In this document: in pieces, positions 1 to 5,222 of the stretch
How positions within the stretch are numbered: the stretch's first letter is position 1
Layout: each line of letters starts with the position of its first letter
Source: Candidatus Agrococcus pullicola
Lineage (GTDB): Bacteria > Actinomycetota > Actinomycetes > Actinomycetales > Microbacteriaceae
Direction: 5' to 3'
Length of the DNA stretch: 5,222 nt
NCBI GenBank assembly: GCA_019115685.1
Contig: DXDC01000244.1
Span: 1-5,222, forward strand
Program-made: the position numbers and the translations under genes
The notes under the pieces: generated by a model
The model's database searches: none
The model's input: the letters and a program-made list of their open reading frames with translations, nothing else
Told to the model about the DNA's origin: nothing

Positions 1-37
1 AGCCATGCAAACCGCGAACGACGCGGTGCAATGTTCC

Positions 38-44
38 AGGAGGG
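38..44 (+). promoter_or_regulatory. Ribosome binding site of the DUF4383 gene
   Basis: AGGAGGG lies four bases before the ATG at 49. This strong Shine-Dalgarno match selects 49 as the start over the in-frame ATG at 31, which lies upstream of the site. A small 6-bp hairpin (11-16 with 22-27, loop AACGA) lies just upstream, but I assign no role to it. Confidence 0.8.
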
Positions 45-48
45 CATC

Positions 49-467
49 ATGAAGAAATCAGCAAACCAGCTCATCGGTACTGTCTTCGGCGCGGTGTACG
101 TGCTCGTGGGCGTTCTCGGATTCACTGTGACGGGAGGCGTCGGATTCCTCGCAACCGACGGTGGGCTCCTGTTGGGCGTATTCGAGGTGAACCCGCTCCA
201 CAACATCGCGCATCTGCTGATAGGTGCTGCACTATTGGCCGGAGGACTCACAGGTCTTCGTGTCGCGAAGTCGGTGAACGTTGTCGTTGGTGCGGCATAC
301 CTGCTGTTGGGAATCGTCGGCTTCTTCATCGCTGATTCCGCGCTCAACATCTTGGCGCTGAACACGGCCGATCACGTGCTGCACCTTGCTAGCGCGCTCT
401 TGCTGCTGGGAGTCGGCGTCGCAGCCGACCGTAATGTCCACACCCCCCCCAAACCGGCGCCGCCTGA
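49..467 (+). CDS. DUF4383 domain membrane protein, 3' end out of frame at a C8 tract
   Basis: This is a small integral membrane protein of the actinobacterial DUF4383 family, whose function is unknown. Four hydrophobic segments are visible, at about residues 8-29, 52-68, 77-95 and 107-125. The family-like motif VNPLHNIAHLLIGAA is at 47-61, and a second DHVLHLASALLLL stretch starts at 108. The domain is complete by about residue 127, as expected for a family of roughly 130-150 residues. The end is odd. As written, the frame passes eight C at 443-450, misses any stop and runs to TGA 787-789 (246 aa). The extra ~110 residues are rich in Arg, Ala, Pro and Cys and look like an out-of-frame reading of the next gene. 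With one more C the protein would end HTPPQTGAA at TGA 465-467, overlapping the next ATG. I place the end there by inference. The family call is secure; the true 3' end is not. Confidence 0.8.
443..450 (+). repeat. Homopolymeric C tract (8 C) at the frame disruption
   Basis: A run of eight C follows CACA inside the last codons of the DUF4383 gene. The three lengths give different products. Nine C ends the protein at TGA 465-467. Eight C (as given) reads on to 789. Seven C fuses DUF4383 in frame with the downstream membrane protein through PPNRRRLMFR. A sequencing or assembly indel, a fixed mutation, or slippage-based variation would all fit. Confidence 0.85.
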
Positions 468-931
468 TGTTCCGTACGGTGTGGTCTGCCCTCGCGCTTG
501 CGGGGGCAAGCCTCATCCTGTTCGCGCTCGCTGCGGGGCTGCAACCAGTGCTGGCGGTGCCCCTCGGCGTGCTCGCCGTATCGCAGCTGGGGTTCGGAGG
601 GCTCGTCCTGCGAACCGACAGAATCCCCGCGCCGCGTGTGTTGCTAGGGGTTTGCGGTGTCACAACCGCAGGGTCCCTGGCGCTCGTGTTCGGCGGGCTG
701 ATCGGATTCGTGCCGGTCGCAGCGCTGCTGCTCTTCCAGTGGGGTGTCGCGATCACGGCTGCGCTGCAGCTGCGGAATCCAGCTGCTGAGAAGAGGAATG
801 CGGGATCAGGACGCATGATTGCTGCGCTCGTGTCCGGTGCGATTGTGGTCGCCACGATTACGACGCCCGCGCTTTCGCTCACGGAACCGGGGTCGACAGC
901 GCTACCGCGCGGCGTGCACCATCATCACTGA
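467..931 (+). CDS. Small multi-pass membrane protein with a C-terminal His4 tail, unknown function
   Basis: I do not recognise a named family. The 154-residue product is very hydrophobic, with about five segments, at roughly residues 4-25, 28-48, 58-77, 79-100 and 105-127. A short basic stretch (RNPAAEKR, about 103-110) lies between the last two. The tail after the last segment reads TEPGSTALPRGVHHHH and ends in four histidines encoded in the genome, which could bind metal; that is inference. The ATG at 467 overlaps the presumed DUF4383 stop (TGATG) and has no good ribosome binding site of its own, which fits translational coupling. An alternative start at ATG 434 would add MSTPPPNRRRL, a plausible basic N-terminus, but its frame depends on the C8 tract being eight long. 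The two membrane proteins probably form one transcription unit. The gene converges on the DUF2017 gene with a 28-base gap. Confidence 0.7.
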   Translation: MFRTVWSALALAGASLILFALAAGLQPVLAVPLGVLAVSQLGFGGLVLRTDRIPAPRVLLGVCGVTTAGSLALVFGGLIGFVPVAALLLFQWGVAITAALQLRNPAAEKRNAGSGRMIAALVSGAIVVATITTPALSLTEPGSTALPRGVHHHH

Positions 932-959
932 GCGGCGAGCAGTAGCGACGTCCGCGCTG

Positions 960-1451
960 CTAGAGCGCCTCGAGCAGGCTCGCCTGTACGAAACCGAGCC
1001 AATCGACAACCGCAGAGAACTGTTCGAGATCGTCCTCGTCGAAATCGGTGTTCGGGCCGCCGGGGCCGAGCTCGATGCGGCTCGACAGAACAGTGCGCAT
1101 GTCGCTGACACCCCGCAGCCAGTCGTCGACCTCATCATCGCCGACGGTGACGATACGGTGCCCTTCCTTGCGGTCGGCAGTGACGAGGCCGACGATGATG
1201 GCGTCCTGAGCGCGCTCTCTGCTCTCGGCGATCTGCGGCAGCGAGAAGCGCTTGAACTCTTTCGCTTCTTCGGGGTCGCTGTAGCCATCGGGGTACAGTC
1301 GTTGGACAGCCGGATCGGCGAATTCAACAGCGCCCTGTGCTGCTGCACGATGCAGCAGCTTGAGCTGATCGGCAAGGTTCTCGAACATAGCCGCCTCGGC
1401 ATCCTCGAAGCGGGCACTGACGCCGTCATCCGTTCGCTCCCACGCCCGCAT
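960..1451 (-). CDS. DUF2017 family protein, ClpS-associated
   Basis: This 163-residue soluble protein matches the DUF2017 family, which in actinobacteria typically lies directly after clpS. Recognisable parts are an N-terminal region with ALxxQLxxLH-type helical character (FENLADQLKLL, about 23-33), the central segment DPAVQRLYPDGYSDPEEAKEF (about 46-66), and the C-terminal WLGFVQASLLEAL (151-163). The protein is acidic and has no signal peptide or membrane segment. Its ATG at 1451-1449 overlaps the clpS stop as TGATG, so the two are very likely co-transcribed and translationally coupled. The molecular role is unknown. Its position suggests a link to ClpS or Clp-dependent proteolysis, but nothing in the sequence proves this. 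Confidence 0.9.
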   Translation of the reverse strand: MRAWERTDDGVSARFEDAEAAMFENLADQLKLLHRAAAQGAVEFADPAVQRLYPDGYSDPEEAKEFKRFSLPQIAESRERAQDAIIVGLVTADRKEGHRIVTVGDDEVDDWLRGVSDMRTVLSSRIELGPGGPNTDFDEDDLEQFSAVVDWLGFVQASLLEAL

Positions 1452-1729
1452 CAGATTCGCTCCACCGTTGCCTGCAGGCCATAGCCGTGCATCGCTGCGA
1501 CGTGCCGCTCCTGCTGCTCCCGATCACCGGAGGCCACAGAGGCTTTGCCGGCCGTGTGTACCTGCAGCATGAGCTGCTCGGCATCCTCACGTGAGTATCC
1601 GAAGTACTGACGGAACACGTAGGTGACGTAGGGCATGAGATTGACGGGGTCATCCCACACCGTGGTCGACCAACCGTGCCCGAGCGACGTGCGCGTCTCG
1701 GTGTCGGCGAGTGAGTGTGTGTCCGACAT
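1451..1729 (-). CDS. clpS: ATP-dependent Clp protease adaptor protein ClpS
   Basis: ClpS is a small cytoplasmic adaptor. It binds the N-domain of the Clp ATPase and delivers proteins with destabilising N-terminal residues (N-degron pathway). The 92-residue product is of normal size. After a polar N-terminal tail (1-18) comes the core. VWDDPVNLMPYV carries the DD pair equivalent to the NDD motif of E. coli ClpS, with Trp at the Asn position, the form I know from actinobacterial homologues. LMLQVHTAGKA follows, with the conserved VH, where His corresponds to E. coli His66 at the N-degron pocket. The C-terminal part HVAAMHGYGLQATVERI matches the end of the fold. ATG 1729-1727 is preceded by GGAAAG with very short spacing. 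The stop overlaps the DUF2017 start (1449-1453). The gene diverges from the FMN reductase gene across 135 bases. Confidence 0.95.
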   Translation of the reverse strand: MSDTHSLADTETRTSLGHGWSTTVWDDPVNLMPYVTYVFRQYFGYSREDAEQLMLQVHTAGKASVASGDREQQERHVAAMHGYGLQATVERI

Positions 1730-1741
1730 GCTTTCCAGGAT

Positions 1742-1769
1742 GTCATATTCGTCGTTGGGCAGCGGGCAA
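1742..1769 (-). promoter_or_regulatory. Possible promoter of clpS-DUF2017
   Basis: On the minus strand, TTGCCC (1769-1764) and TATGAC (1747-1742) are separated by 16 bases and resemble -35 and -10 hexamers of a housekeeping sigma factor. Transcription would start only about 5-8 bases before the clpS ATG, which leaves a very short leader. The match is modest and rests on position in a divergent intergenic region. I saw no comparably good promoter for the FMN reductase gene on the plus strand; TAGCTT at 1815-1820 is a possible -10 without a clear -35. Confidence 0.3.
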
Positions 1770-1853
1770 TGGCTCGCGTCTGCGCGATCGGGAATGCACT
1801 GGACCGCCCTGCGTTAGCTTATGGAGTACGTGCTCAGCACACCGCCTCCATGA

Positions 1854-1859
1854 AAGGAA
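1854..1859 (+). promoter_or_regulatory. Ribosome binding site of the FMN reductase gene
   Basis: AAGGAA lies five bases before ATG 1865 and favours that start over the in-frame ATG at 1850, which is upstream of the site and would only add MKGIR. Confidence 0.65.
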
Positions 1860-1864
1860 TACGT

Positions 1865-2425
1865 ATGGCTAAAGTCATGATTCTCGTTGCATCCGTCCGC
1901 GAGGGCCGAACCGGTCTTCCCGTTGCGAAATGGGTCGAGCGCGAACTCTCGTCACGTGATGTTGAGGTCGACTTTGCCGATCTCAAGGAGATCAACCTGC
2001 CGTTCATGGACGAGCCGAACCACCCGGCTGCGCAGCAGTACACCAAGGAGCACACGAAAGCGTGGGCGAAGCGCGTTGCCGAGACCGACGCGTTCATCTG
2101 GGTGACGCCGGAATACAACCATTCCTTCACTGCTCCGTTGAAGAACGCCATCGATTACCTCGTGCACGAGTGGCGAGACAAGAGCGTCGCTTTCGTCTCG
2201 TACGGAGGCCAGTCGTCCGGAACGCGTGGCGTTGCGGGGCTCGGTGAGACTGTCGGATTCCTGGGGATGCCCCGCACGCGCGCGAACGTCGAGATCGCCC
2301 ACCCGTGGGGCCAGTTCACTGACGAAGGGGAGTTCGAGGGAACGGAGGCGATGAACAAGTCGCTGAGCGCGACCGTCGAGGAAATCGTCGAGGCAGCCAC
2401 AGCCTTCGCGGCGAAAGAACAGTAG
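1865..2425 (+). CDS. NAD(P)H-dependent FMN reductase family flavoprotein
   Basis: This 186-residue protein belongs to the NADPH-dependent FMN reductase family of flavodoxin-like fold enzymes. These bind FMN and transfer electrons from NAD(P)H to flavin, quinones, azo dyes or metal ions; the exact substrate cannot be read from sequence. The first strand AKVMILVAS leads into the phosphate-binding loop SVREGRTG (10-17). TPEYNHSFTAPLKNAIDYL (81-99) is the family's signature flavin-contact region, and SYGGQSSGTRG (112-122) is the second flavin loop. The length is normal and no signal peptide or membrane segment is present, so it is cytoplasmic. A hairpin follows 30 bases after the stop, so it probably forms a single-gene unit. 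It is divergent from clpS, and nothing nearby suggests a dedicated partner. Quinone or chromate reductase annotations would be equally compatible. Confidence 0.9.
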   Translation: MAKVMILVASVREGRTGLPVAKWVERELSSRDVEVDFADLKEINLPFMDEPNHPAAQQYTKEHTKAWAKRVAETDAFIWVTPEYNHSFTAPLKNAIDYLVHEWRDKSVAFVSYGGQSSGTRGVAGLGETVGFLGMPRTRANVEIAHPWGQFTDEGEFEGTEAMNKSLSATVEEIVEAATAFAAKEQ

Positions 2426-2454
2426 TTCTTTCCTGCAAGTGTATTTGTGACGTT

Positions 2455-2483
2455 TGTGGCCACCCGTAGTGCGGGTGGCCACA
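2455..2483 (+). terminator. Perfect 12-bp hairpin after the FMN reductase gene
   Basis: TGTGGCCACCCG (2455-2466) pairs perfectly with CGGGTGGCCACA (2472-2483) around the loop TAGTG. The stem is GC-rich, begins 30 bases after the stop at 2425 and lies before the next gene. No T tract follows, so it is either one of the non-canonical hairpin terminators reported in actinobacteria or an RNA-stabilising 3' end. The remaining bases up to 2538 show no convincing promoter. Confidence 0.7.
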
Positions 2484-2522
2484 GTGCTGTTCGGTCAAAC
2501 TGGTTAAGGAATGCACATCTGC

Positions 2523-2530
2523 AGAGAGGA
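2523..2530 (+). promoter_or_regulatory. Ribosome binding site supporting the GTG start of gap
   Basis: AGAGAGGA lies eight bases before GTG 2539. It supports this non-ATG start, which gives an N-terminus of MTDDSCNEAHK. Confidence 0.65.
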
Positions 2531-2538
2531 TCCCCCAC

Positions 2539-3954
2539 GTGACCGACGACTCGTGCAACGAGGCGCATAAGACCTGGCTGTCGAAAGTGGCAACCGCCGA
2601 AGAGTCCATCCCTCTCATCGGTCGGTTGTATCGGGAACGAAACGTTGTCACCAGCGTGTTTGGGCGGACGCTCGTCAACACCTCGGCGATCGACGTCGTG
2701 AAGGCGCACCGCTGGGCGCGTCGTATCGCCGACGAGGAACTCTCGCTGAGCAACTCCCTGCTGGCGCTGCAGATCGCGGATGAGCTAGGTGTGCAGGATA
2801 CGTCCCTCGATCTGGGGGCGCTCGCTGCTGAAGCGTCCGACTCCGAGAAAGATTTCGCATCCTTCGCACGCACCGTCATCGGCGATCTGGAGGAGACGCA
2901 GCCGCACAACCCCCAGGACATCGTGCTCTACGGGTTCGGGCGCATCGGGCGCCTGCTGGCACGCATCCTGATCGCGCACCAGGGCTCGGGAACCGGAATG
3001 CGATTGCGAGCCATCGTCGTCCGCAACGCTGGCCCCAACGATCTCACGAAGCGTGCGAGCCTGCTGCGGCGAGACTCCGTGCACGGTGCGTTCGAAGGCA
3101 CGATCGAAGTGGATGAAGCGGGCAGCGCGATCATCGCCAACGGCACACGCATTCAAGTCATCTACTCGAGCGACCCGTCCACGGTCGACTACACGGACTA
3201 CGGTATCGACAACGCCATCGTCGTCGACAACACCGGACGCTGGCGCGACGAGGCCGGGCTGGAACAGCACCTGCAGGCAAACGGCGTCTCCCGGGTCGTG
3301 CTGACGGCACCCGGTAAGGGTGGGTTGCCGAACGTGGTCTTCGGTATCAACCACGACGAAGTGACCCCCGAATCACGCATCGTCACGGCAGCAAGTTGCA
3401 CGACGAACGCGATCACCCCCGTGCTCAAGGTCATCAACGAGTGGTACGGCATCGAGTACGGCCACGTCGAAACCGTGCACTCGTACACCAACGACCAGAA
3501 CCTCATCGACAACTACCACAAAGGCGATCGGCGCGGACGCTCCGCGGCCCTCAACATGGTGCTCACCGAGACCGGAGCCGCGAAAGCCGTCGCGAAAGCG
3601 CTGCCCGAACTCGAGGGCAAGTTGACGGGCAACGCGATCCGTGTTCCGACGCCGGATGTATCGATGGCGATCTTGAACCTGACGCTGAAAAAGCCTGTCG
3701 ATCGCGGCACCATCAATAACGAGATACGGCAGGAGTCGCTGACCGGCGACCTGAGCTCGCAGATCGATTACATCGATTCTCCCGAGGTCGTCTCCACCGA
3801 TTTCGTGGGCAGCAACCGCGCCGGCATCGTCGACGGGCTTGCGACGATTGCGACCGACAATCACCTCGTGATGTACGTCTGGTACGACAACGAGTTCGGG
3901 TACTCGTCGCAGGTGATCAGGGTGCTGGAGCTCATGGCGAAGCAGACCGCATAG
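2539..3954 (+). CDS. gap: Glyceraldehyde-3-phosphate dehydrogenase, long form with N-terminal extension
   Basis: The enzyme interconverts glyceraldehyde 3-phosphate and 1,3-bisphosphoglycerate in glycolysis and gluconeogenesis, in the cytoplasm. At 471 residues it is about 130 longer than ordinary GAPDH (330-340). Residues 1-126 are a mostly helical extension that precedes the Rossmann domain. The coenzyme loop YGFGRIGR is at 131-138. SCTTN holds catalytic Cys287, and VHSYTNDQN holds His314, the usual base partner. WYDNEFGYS (448-456) is the conserved C-terminal block. The segment after the second strand (AIVVRNAGPNDLT, 158-170) has no acidic residue at the end of the strand where NAD-specific enzymes carry Asp. 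This suggests NADP use, as known for the long GapB/GapX enzyme of Corynebacterium glutamicum, which acts in gluconeogenesis. Coenzyme and direction are inference. It starts with GTG and ends at its own strong terminator, so it is likely monocistronic. A separate glycolytic gap is probably elsewhere in the genome. Confidence 0.95.
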   Translation: MTDDSCNEAHKTWLSKVATAEESIPLIGRLYRERNVVTSVFGRTLVNTSAIDVVKAHRWARRIADEELSLSNSLLALQIADELGVQDTSLDLGALAAEASDSEKDFASFARTVIGDLEETQPHNPQDIVLYGFGRIGRLLARILIAHQGSGTGMRLRAIVVRNAGPNDLTKRASLLRRDSVHGAFEGTIEVDEAGSAIIANGTRIQVIYSSDPSTVDYTDYGIDNAIVVDNTGRWRDEAGLEQHLQANGVSRVVLTAPGKGGLPNVVFGINHDEVTPESRIVTAASCTTNAITPVLKVINEWYGIEYGHVETVHSYTNDQNLIDNYHKGDRRGRSAALNMVLTETGAAKAVAKALPELEGKLTGNAIRVPTPDVSMAILNLTLKKPVDRGTINNEIRQESLTGDLSSQIDYIDSPEVVSTDFVGSNRAGIVDGLATIATDNHLVMYVWYDNEFGYSSQVIRVLELMAKQTA

Positions 3955-3973
3955 GGGCTCGCCACACAGAACC

Positions 3974-4024
3974 AGGGCCGGGCCGCGCGCTACTTCCGGG
4001 GAGTGCGGCCCGGCTCTATTTTTT
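3974..4024 (+). terminator. Intrinsic terminator of gap
   Basis: A 15-bp GC-rich stem (3974-3988 with 4003-4017, two G-T wobbles, 14-base loop) is followed by ATTTTTT (4018-4024). It begins 19 bases after the gap stop. The T tract occurs only on the plus-strand side, so it serves gap and not the convergent pdxY. Confidence 0.93.
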
Positions 4025-4081
4025 GGACGAGTCTCGTTGGAGGTGCGGGTTCGTTCGTCGGTATCTGGCGTGAGCGAACTT

Positions 4082-4113
4082 CGGAGCGCACAACCTAACT
4101 GCGCACGGCTCCG
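4082..4113 (+). repeat. Weak bulged hairpin in the gap-pdxY intergenic region
   Basis: CGGAGC (4082-4087) is complementary to GCTCCG (4108-4113). An alternative inner stem is GCGCA (4086-4090) with TGCGC (4100-4104), leaving a bulge on one side. No T tract follows on either strand. The segment 4025-4081 before it shows no gene and no other structure that I could see. Confidence 0.35.
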
Positions 4114-4118
4114 TAGAA

Positions 4119-4165
4119 GGAAAACGCCTACCGAGAACACGGCTGAGTAGGCGTTTCCCGAATCG
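4119..4165. repeat. Palindromic repeat element, copy 1
   Basis: Left arm GGAAAACGCCTAC (4119-4131) and right arm GTAGGCGTTTCCC (4147-4159) form a 13-bp stem with one mismatch around a 15-base loop. The 47-base unit matches copy 2 (4183-4229) at 41 positions, including 26 identical bases at its end (4140-4165 against 4204-4229). On the minus strand the stem ends GGCGTTTTCC followed by TTCT, so this copy could help end pdxY transcription. Confidence 0.85.
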
Positions 4166-4182
4166 TGCGTTGCCGGTGATTC

Positions 4183-4229
4183 GGAAAACGCCTGTTGAGC
4201 ATGCGGCTGAGTAGGCGTTTCCCGAATCG
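4183..4229. repeat. Palindromic repeat element, copy 2
   Basis: This is the second unit, exactly 64 bases after copy 1. Here the palindrome extends beyond the shared unit: GATTCGGAAAACGCCT (4178-4193) pairs with AGGCGTTTCCCGAATC (4213-4228), a 16-bp stem with one mismatch and a 19-base loop. All six differences from copy 1 fall between positions 12 and 21 of the unit, at the inner edge of the left arm and in the loop. It lies 58 bases beyond the pdxY stop on that gene's downstream side. Confidence 0.85.
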
Positions 4230-4286
4230 CGAGCAGGCCGCCGGACGAGAATCGGTTCCGGGCCCATCCGGTGGGGTGTCGGCTAA

Positions 4287-5138
4287 CTACCGAACCAGCT
4301 GTACCTCGAACTGCTCGCGGGGATGCGCGTACGCTTCCTGCGCCTCCACGAGCTGCAGTTCGCGCTCCCCGGAGTCGAGGGTCAACTGCAGCAGATCGAA
4401 GATGCTCGAGGTGGTCTTGCCGAGCGCTTCGGCAGCAGAACCCGAAGTCCGGTAGTGCGCGGTGAAGAGCGCCGATGTGACGTCGCCGGAGCCGTTCGCC
4501 TTGAGCGGCAGGTGCGGAGTCTGCACGATCCAAGCCCCCTCGTCATCCACGGCGAGCATCTCGATGGTGCCCTCCGGCCGGTCGGGGCGCTCGACGCTGG
4601 TGACGAGCACCGCGGATGGGCCGAGCTCGCGCGCCGCATCCACCGAAGCGAGCGTGGACTCGAGATCGGTAGGGTTCGTGTTCGTGAGGTAGCCGAGCTC
4701 GAACTGATTCGGCGTGATGATGTCGGCCTTCGGCGTCACCCTGTCGCGCAGCAGCGGCGGAATCAAGTCCGAGACGAAGCAGCCGCTTTTCGCGTTGCCC
4801 ATGACGGGGTCGCACGTGTAGGTCGCGGCTGGGTTCTCCGCCTTCACCATGTCGACGGCCTCCAGGATCACATCGGCGATATCGCTGCCGCCCTGGTAGC
4901 CCGAGAGCACTGCGTCGACATCCCCGAGAACACCGCGCTCCTGCATCCCCACGATGACGTCGCGGACGTCGGACGCCGGGAACATCGGCCCCCGCCATGC
5001 CCCGTACCCCGTGTGATTGGAGAAGTGCACCGTGAACACCGGCCACACTTCGTGACCGAGACGCTGCAGGGGGAAGACGGCAGCGGAGTTGCCGACGTGG
5101 CCGTACGCCACCGAGGACTGAATCGACAGGATCTTCAT
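4287..5138 (-). CDS. pdxY: Pyridoxal kinase PdxY
   Basis: PdxY phosphorylates pyridoxal with ATP to give pyridoxal 5'-phosphate in the vitamin B6 salvage pathway, in the cytoplasm. The 283-residue product is close in length to E. coli PdxY (287) and follows the same ribokinase-like plan. The N-terminal substrate region is ILSIQSSVAYGHVGNSAA (3-20), with FSNHTGYG at 39-46. LSGYQGG is at 78-84. CDPVMG (109-114) is followed by Cys120, at the position of the E. coli PdxY cysteine reported to bind pyridoxal. TPNQFEL (142-148) and the nucleotide and catalytic motif NGSGDVTS (215-222), with Asp219 as the expected base, complete the site. I chose ATG 5138-5136 because the family begins at MKIL. Its GAGGG motif abuts the ATG, which is unusually close. 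An upstream ATG at 5177 would add 13 residues not seen in the family, so the start is less certain than the function. Confidence 0.95.
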   Translation of the reverse strand: MKILSIQSSVAYGHVGNSAAVFPLQRLGHEVWPVFTVHFSNHTGYGAWRGPMFPASDVRDVIVGMQERGVLGDVDAVLSGYQGGSDIADVILEAVDMVKAENPAATYTCDPVMGNAKSGCFVSDLIPPLLRDRVTPKADIITPNQFELGYLTNTNPTDLESTLASVDAARELGPSAVLVTSVERPDRPEGTIEMLAVDDEGAWIVQTPHLPLKANGSGDVTSALFTAHYRTSGSAAEALGKTTSSIFDLLQLTLDSGERELQLVEAQEAYAHPREQFEVQLVR

Positions 5139-5180
5139 CCCTCTATCTTGCCGTCTCTTGTGCGCTGTCGCCGACATCCA

Positions 5181-5206
5181 GTGCCAGAACCACGCGGTTC
5201 GGGCAC
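5181..5206. repeat. Imperfect 26-base dyad upstream of pdxY
   Basis: GTGCCAGAACC (5181-5191) pairs with GGTTCGGGCAC (5196-5206) around a four-base centre ACGC, with one mismatch in each 11-base arm. It lies about 43 bases upstream of the pdxY start, where an operator could sit. It could also be the terminator hairpin of a neighbour outside the window, although no T tract follows on either strand. Confidence 0.5.
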
Positions 5207-5222
5207 ACTTCTCGGTCTATGG

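Noticed and set aside
2..52. A possible upstream gene ending at TGA 50-52 in an ATGA overlap with the DUF4383 start
   Set aside because: Only about 16 codons are inside the window and they show no recognisable C-terminus, so the overlap may be chance.
468..789. The continuation of the DUF4383 frame as a real C-terminal domain
   Set aside because: It is rich in Arg, Ala, Pro and scattered Cys, has no hydrophobic or domain-like pattern, and lies antiphase to a convincing membrane-protein frame. It reads like a shadow after a frameshift.
938..961. Possible hairpin (AGCAG 938-942 with CTGCT 957-961) between the convergent membrane-protein and DUF2017 genes
   Set aside because: The stem is only five base pairs with poor inner pairing and no T tract, so it is not enough to call a terminator.
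819..1484. Plus-strand open frame of 221 codons opposite DUF2017
   Set aside because: It is antisense to a clear DUF2017 gene and part of clpS, and it has no recognisable domain.
4016..4267. Minus-strand open frame of 83 codons in the gap-pdxY intergenic region
   Set aside because: It is built mostly from the two palindromic repeats and the gap terminator, and it has no ribosome binding site or family resemblance.
3373..4533. Long minus-strand open frame of 386 codons across gap and the intergenic region
   Set aside because: It is antisense to the conserved GAPDH core, crosses the gap terminator and the palindromic repeats, and overlaps pdxY in another frame. Its composition is typical of high-GC shadow frames.
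5139..5177. Thirteen-residue N-terminal extension of PdxY from ATG 5177
   Set aside because: The extension (MSATAHKRRQDRG) is absent from the family and has only a weak ribosome site. The start at 5138 matches the family N-terminus, although its GAGGG is too close to be ideal.

Overview
This window looks like the chromosome of a high-GC actinobacterium. The codon third positions are strongly G/C, clpS sits next to a DUF2017 gene (an actinobacterial arrangement), and there is a DUF4383 membrane protein and a long-form glyceraldehyde-3-phosphate dehydrogenase. Protein flavour is compatible with Microbacteriaceae, but I cannot fix the genus from sequence alone. No mobile element, CRISPR array, rRNA or tRNA is visible, and this is mostly ordinary core and housekeeping sequence.

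Layout. At 49-931 (+) there are two small membrane-protein genes, a DUF4383 protein and an unrecognised multi-pass protein ending in four histidines. They appear to have been joined by a TGATG stop/start overlap at 465-469. In the sequence as given, a run of eight C (443-450) puts the DUF4383 frame out of register, so it misses that stop and reads on to 789. Facing them, at 960-1729 (-), is a tight pair: clpS (adaptor for the Clp protease, N-degron pathway) followed by DUF2017, also joined by TGATG. A 135-base divergent intergenic region separates clpS from an NAD(P)H-dependent FMN reductase-family gene (1865-2425, +), which ends in a strong hairpin without a T tract. Next is a long-form GAPDH (2539-3954, +), likely the NADP-preferring type, closed by a textbook intrinsic terminator. 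The last gene is pdxY (4287-5138, -), a pyridoxal kinase of the vitamin B6 salvage pathway, convergent with gap.

The non-coding stretch 3955-4286 (332 bases) between gap and pdxY is unusually rich in palindromes: the gap terminator, a weaker bulged hairpin, and two tandem copies of a 47-base palindromic element with a 64-base period. An imperfect 26-base dyad lies upstream of pdxY at 5181-5206.

The genes do not form one pathway. Central carbon metabolism (gap), cofactor salvage (pdxY), flavin reduction and regulated proteolysis sit side by side as separate transcription units. I found no convincing novel multi-gene system. The points most worth a second look are the C-tract frameshift and the tandem palindromes.
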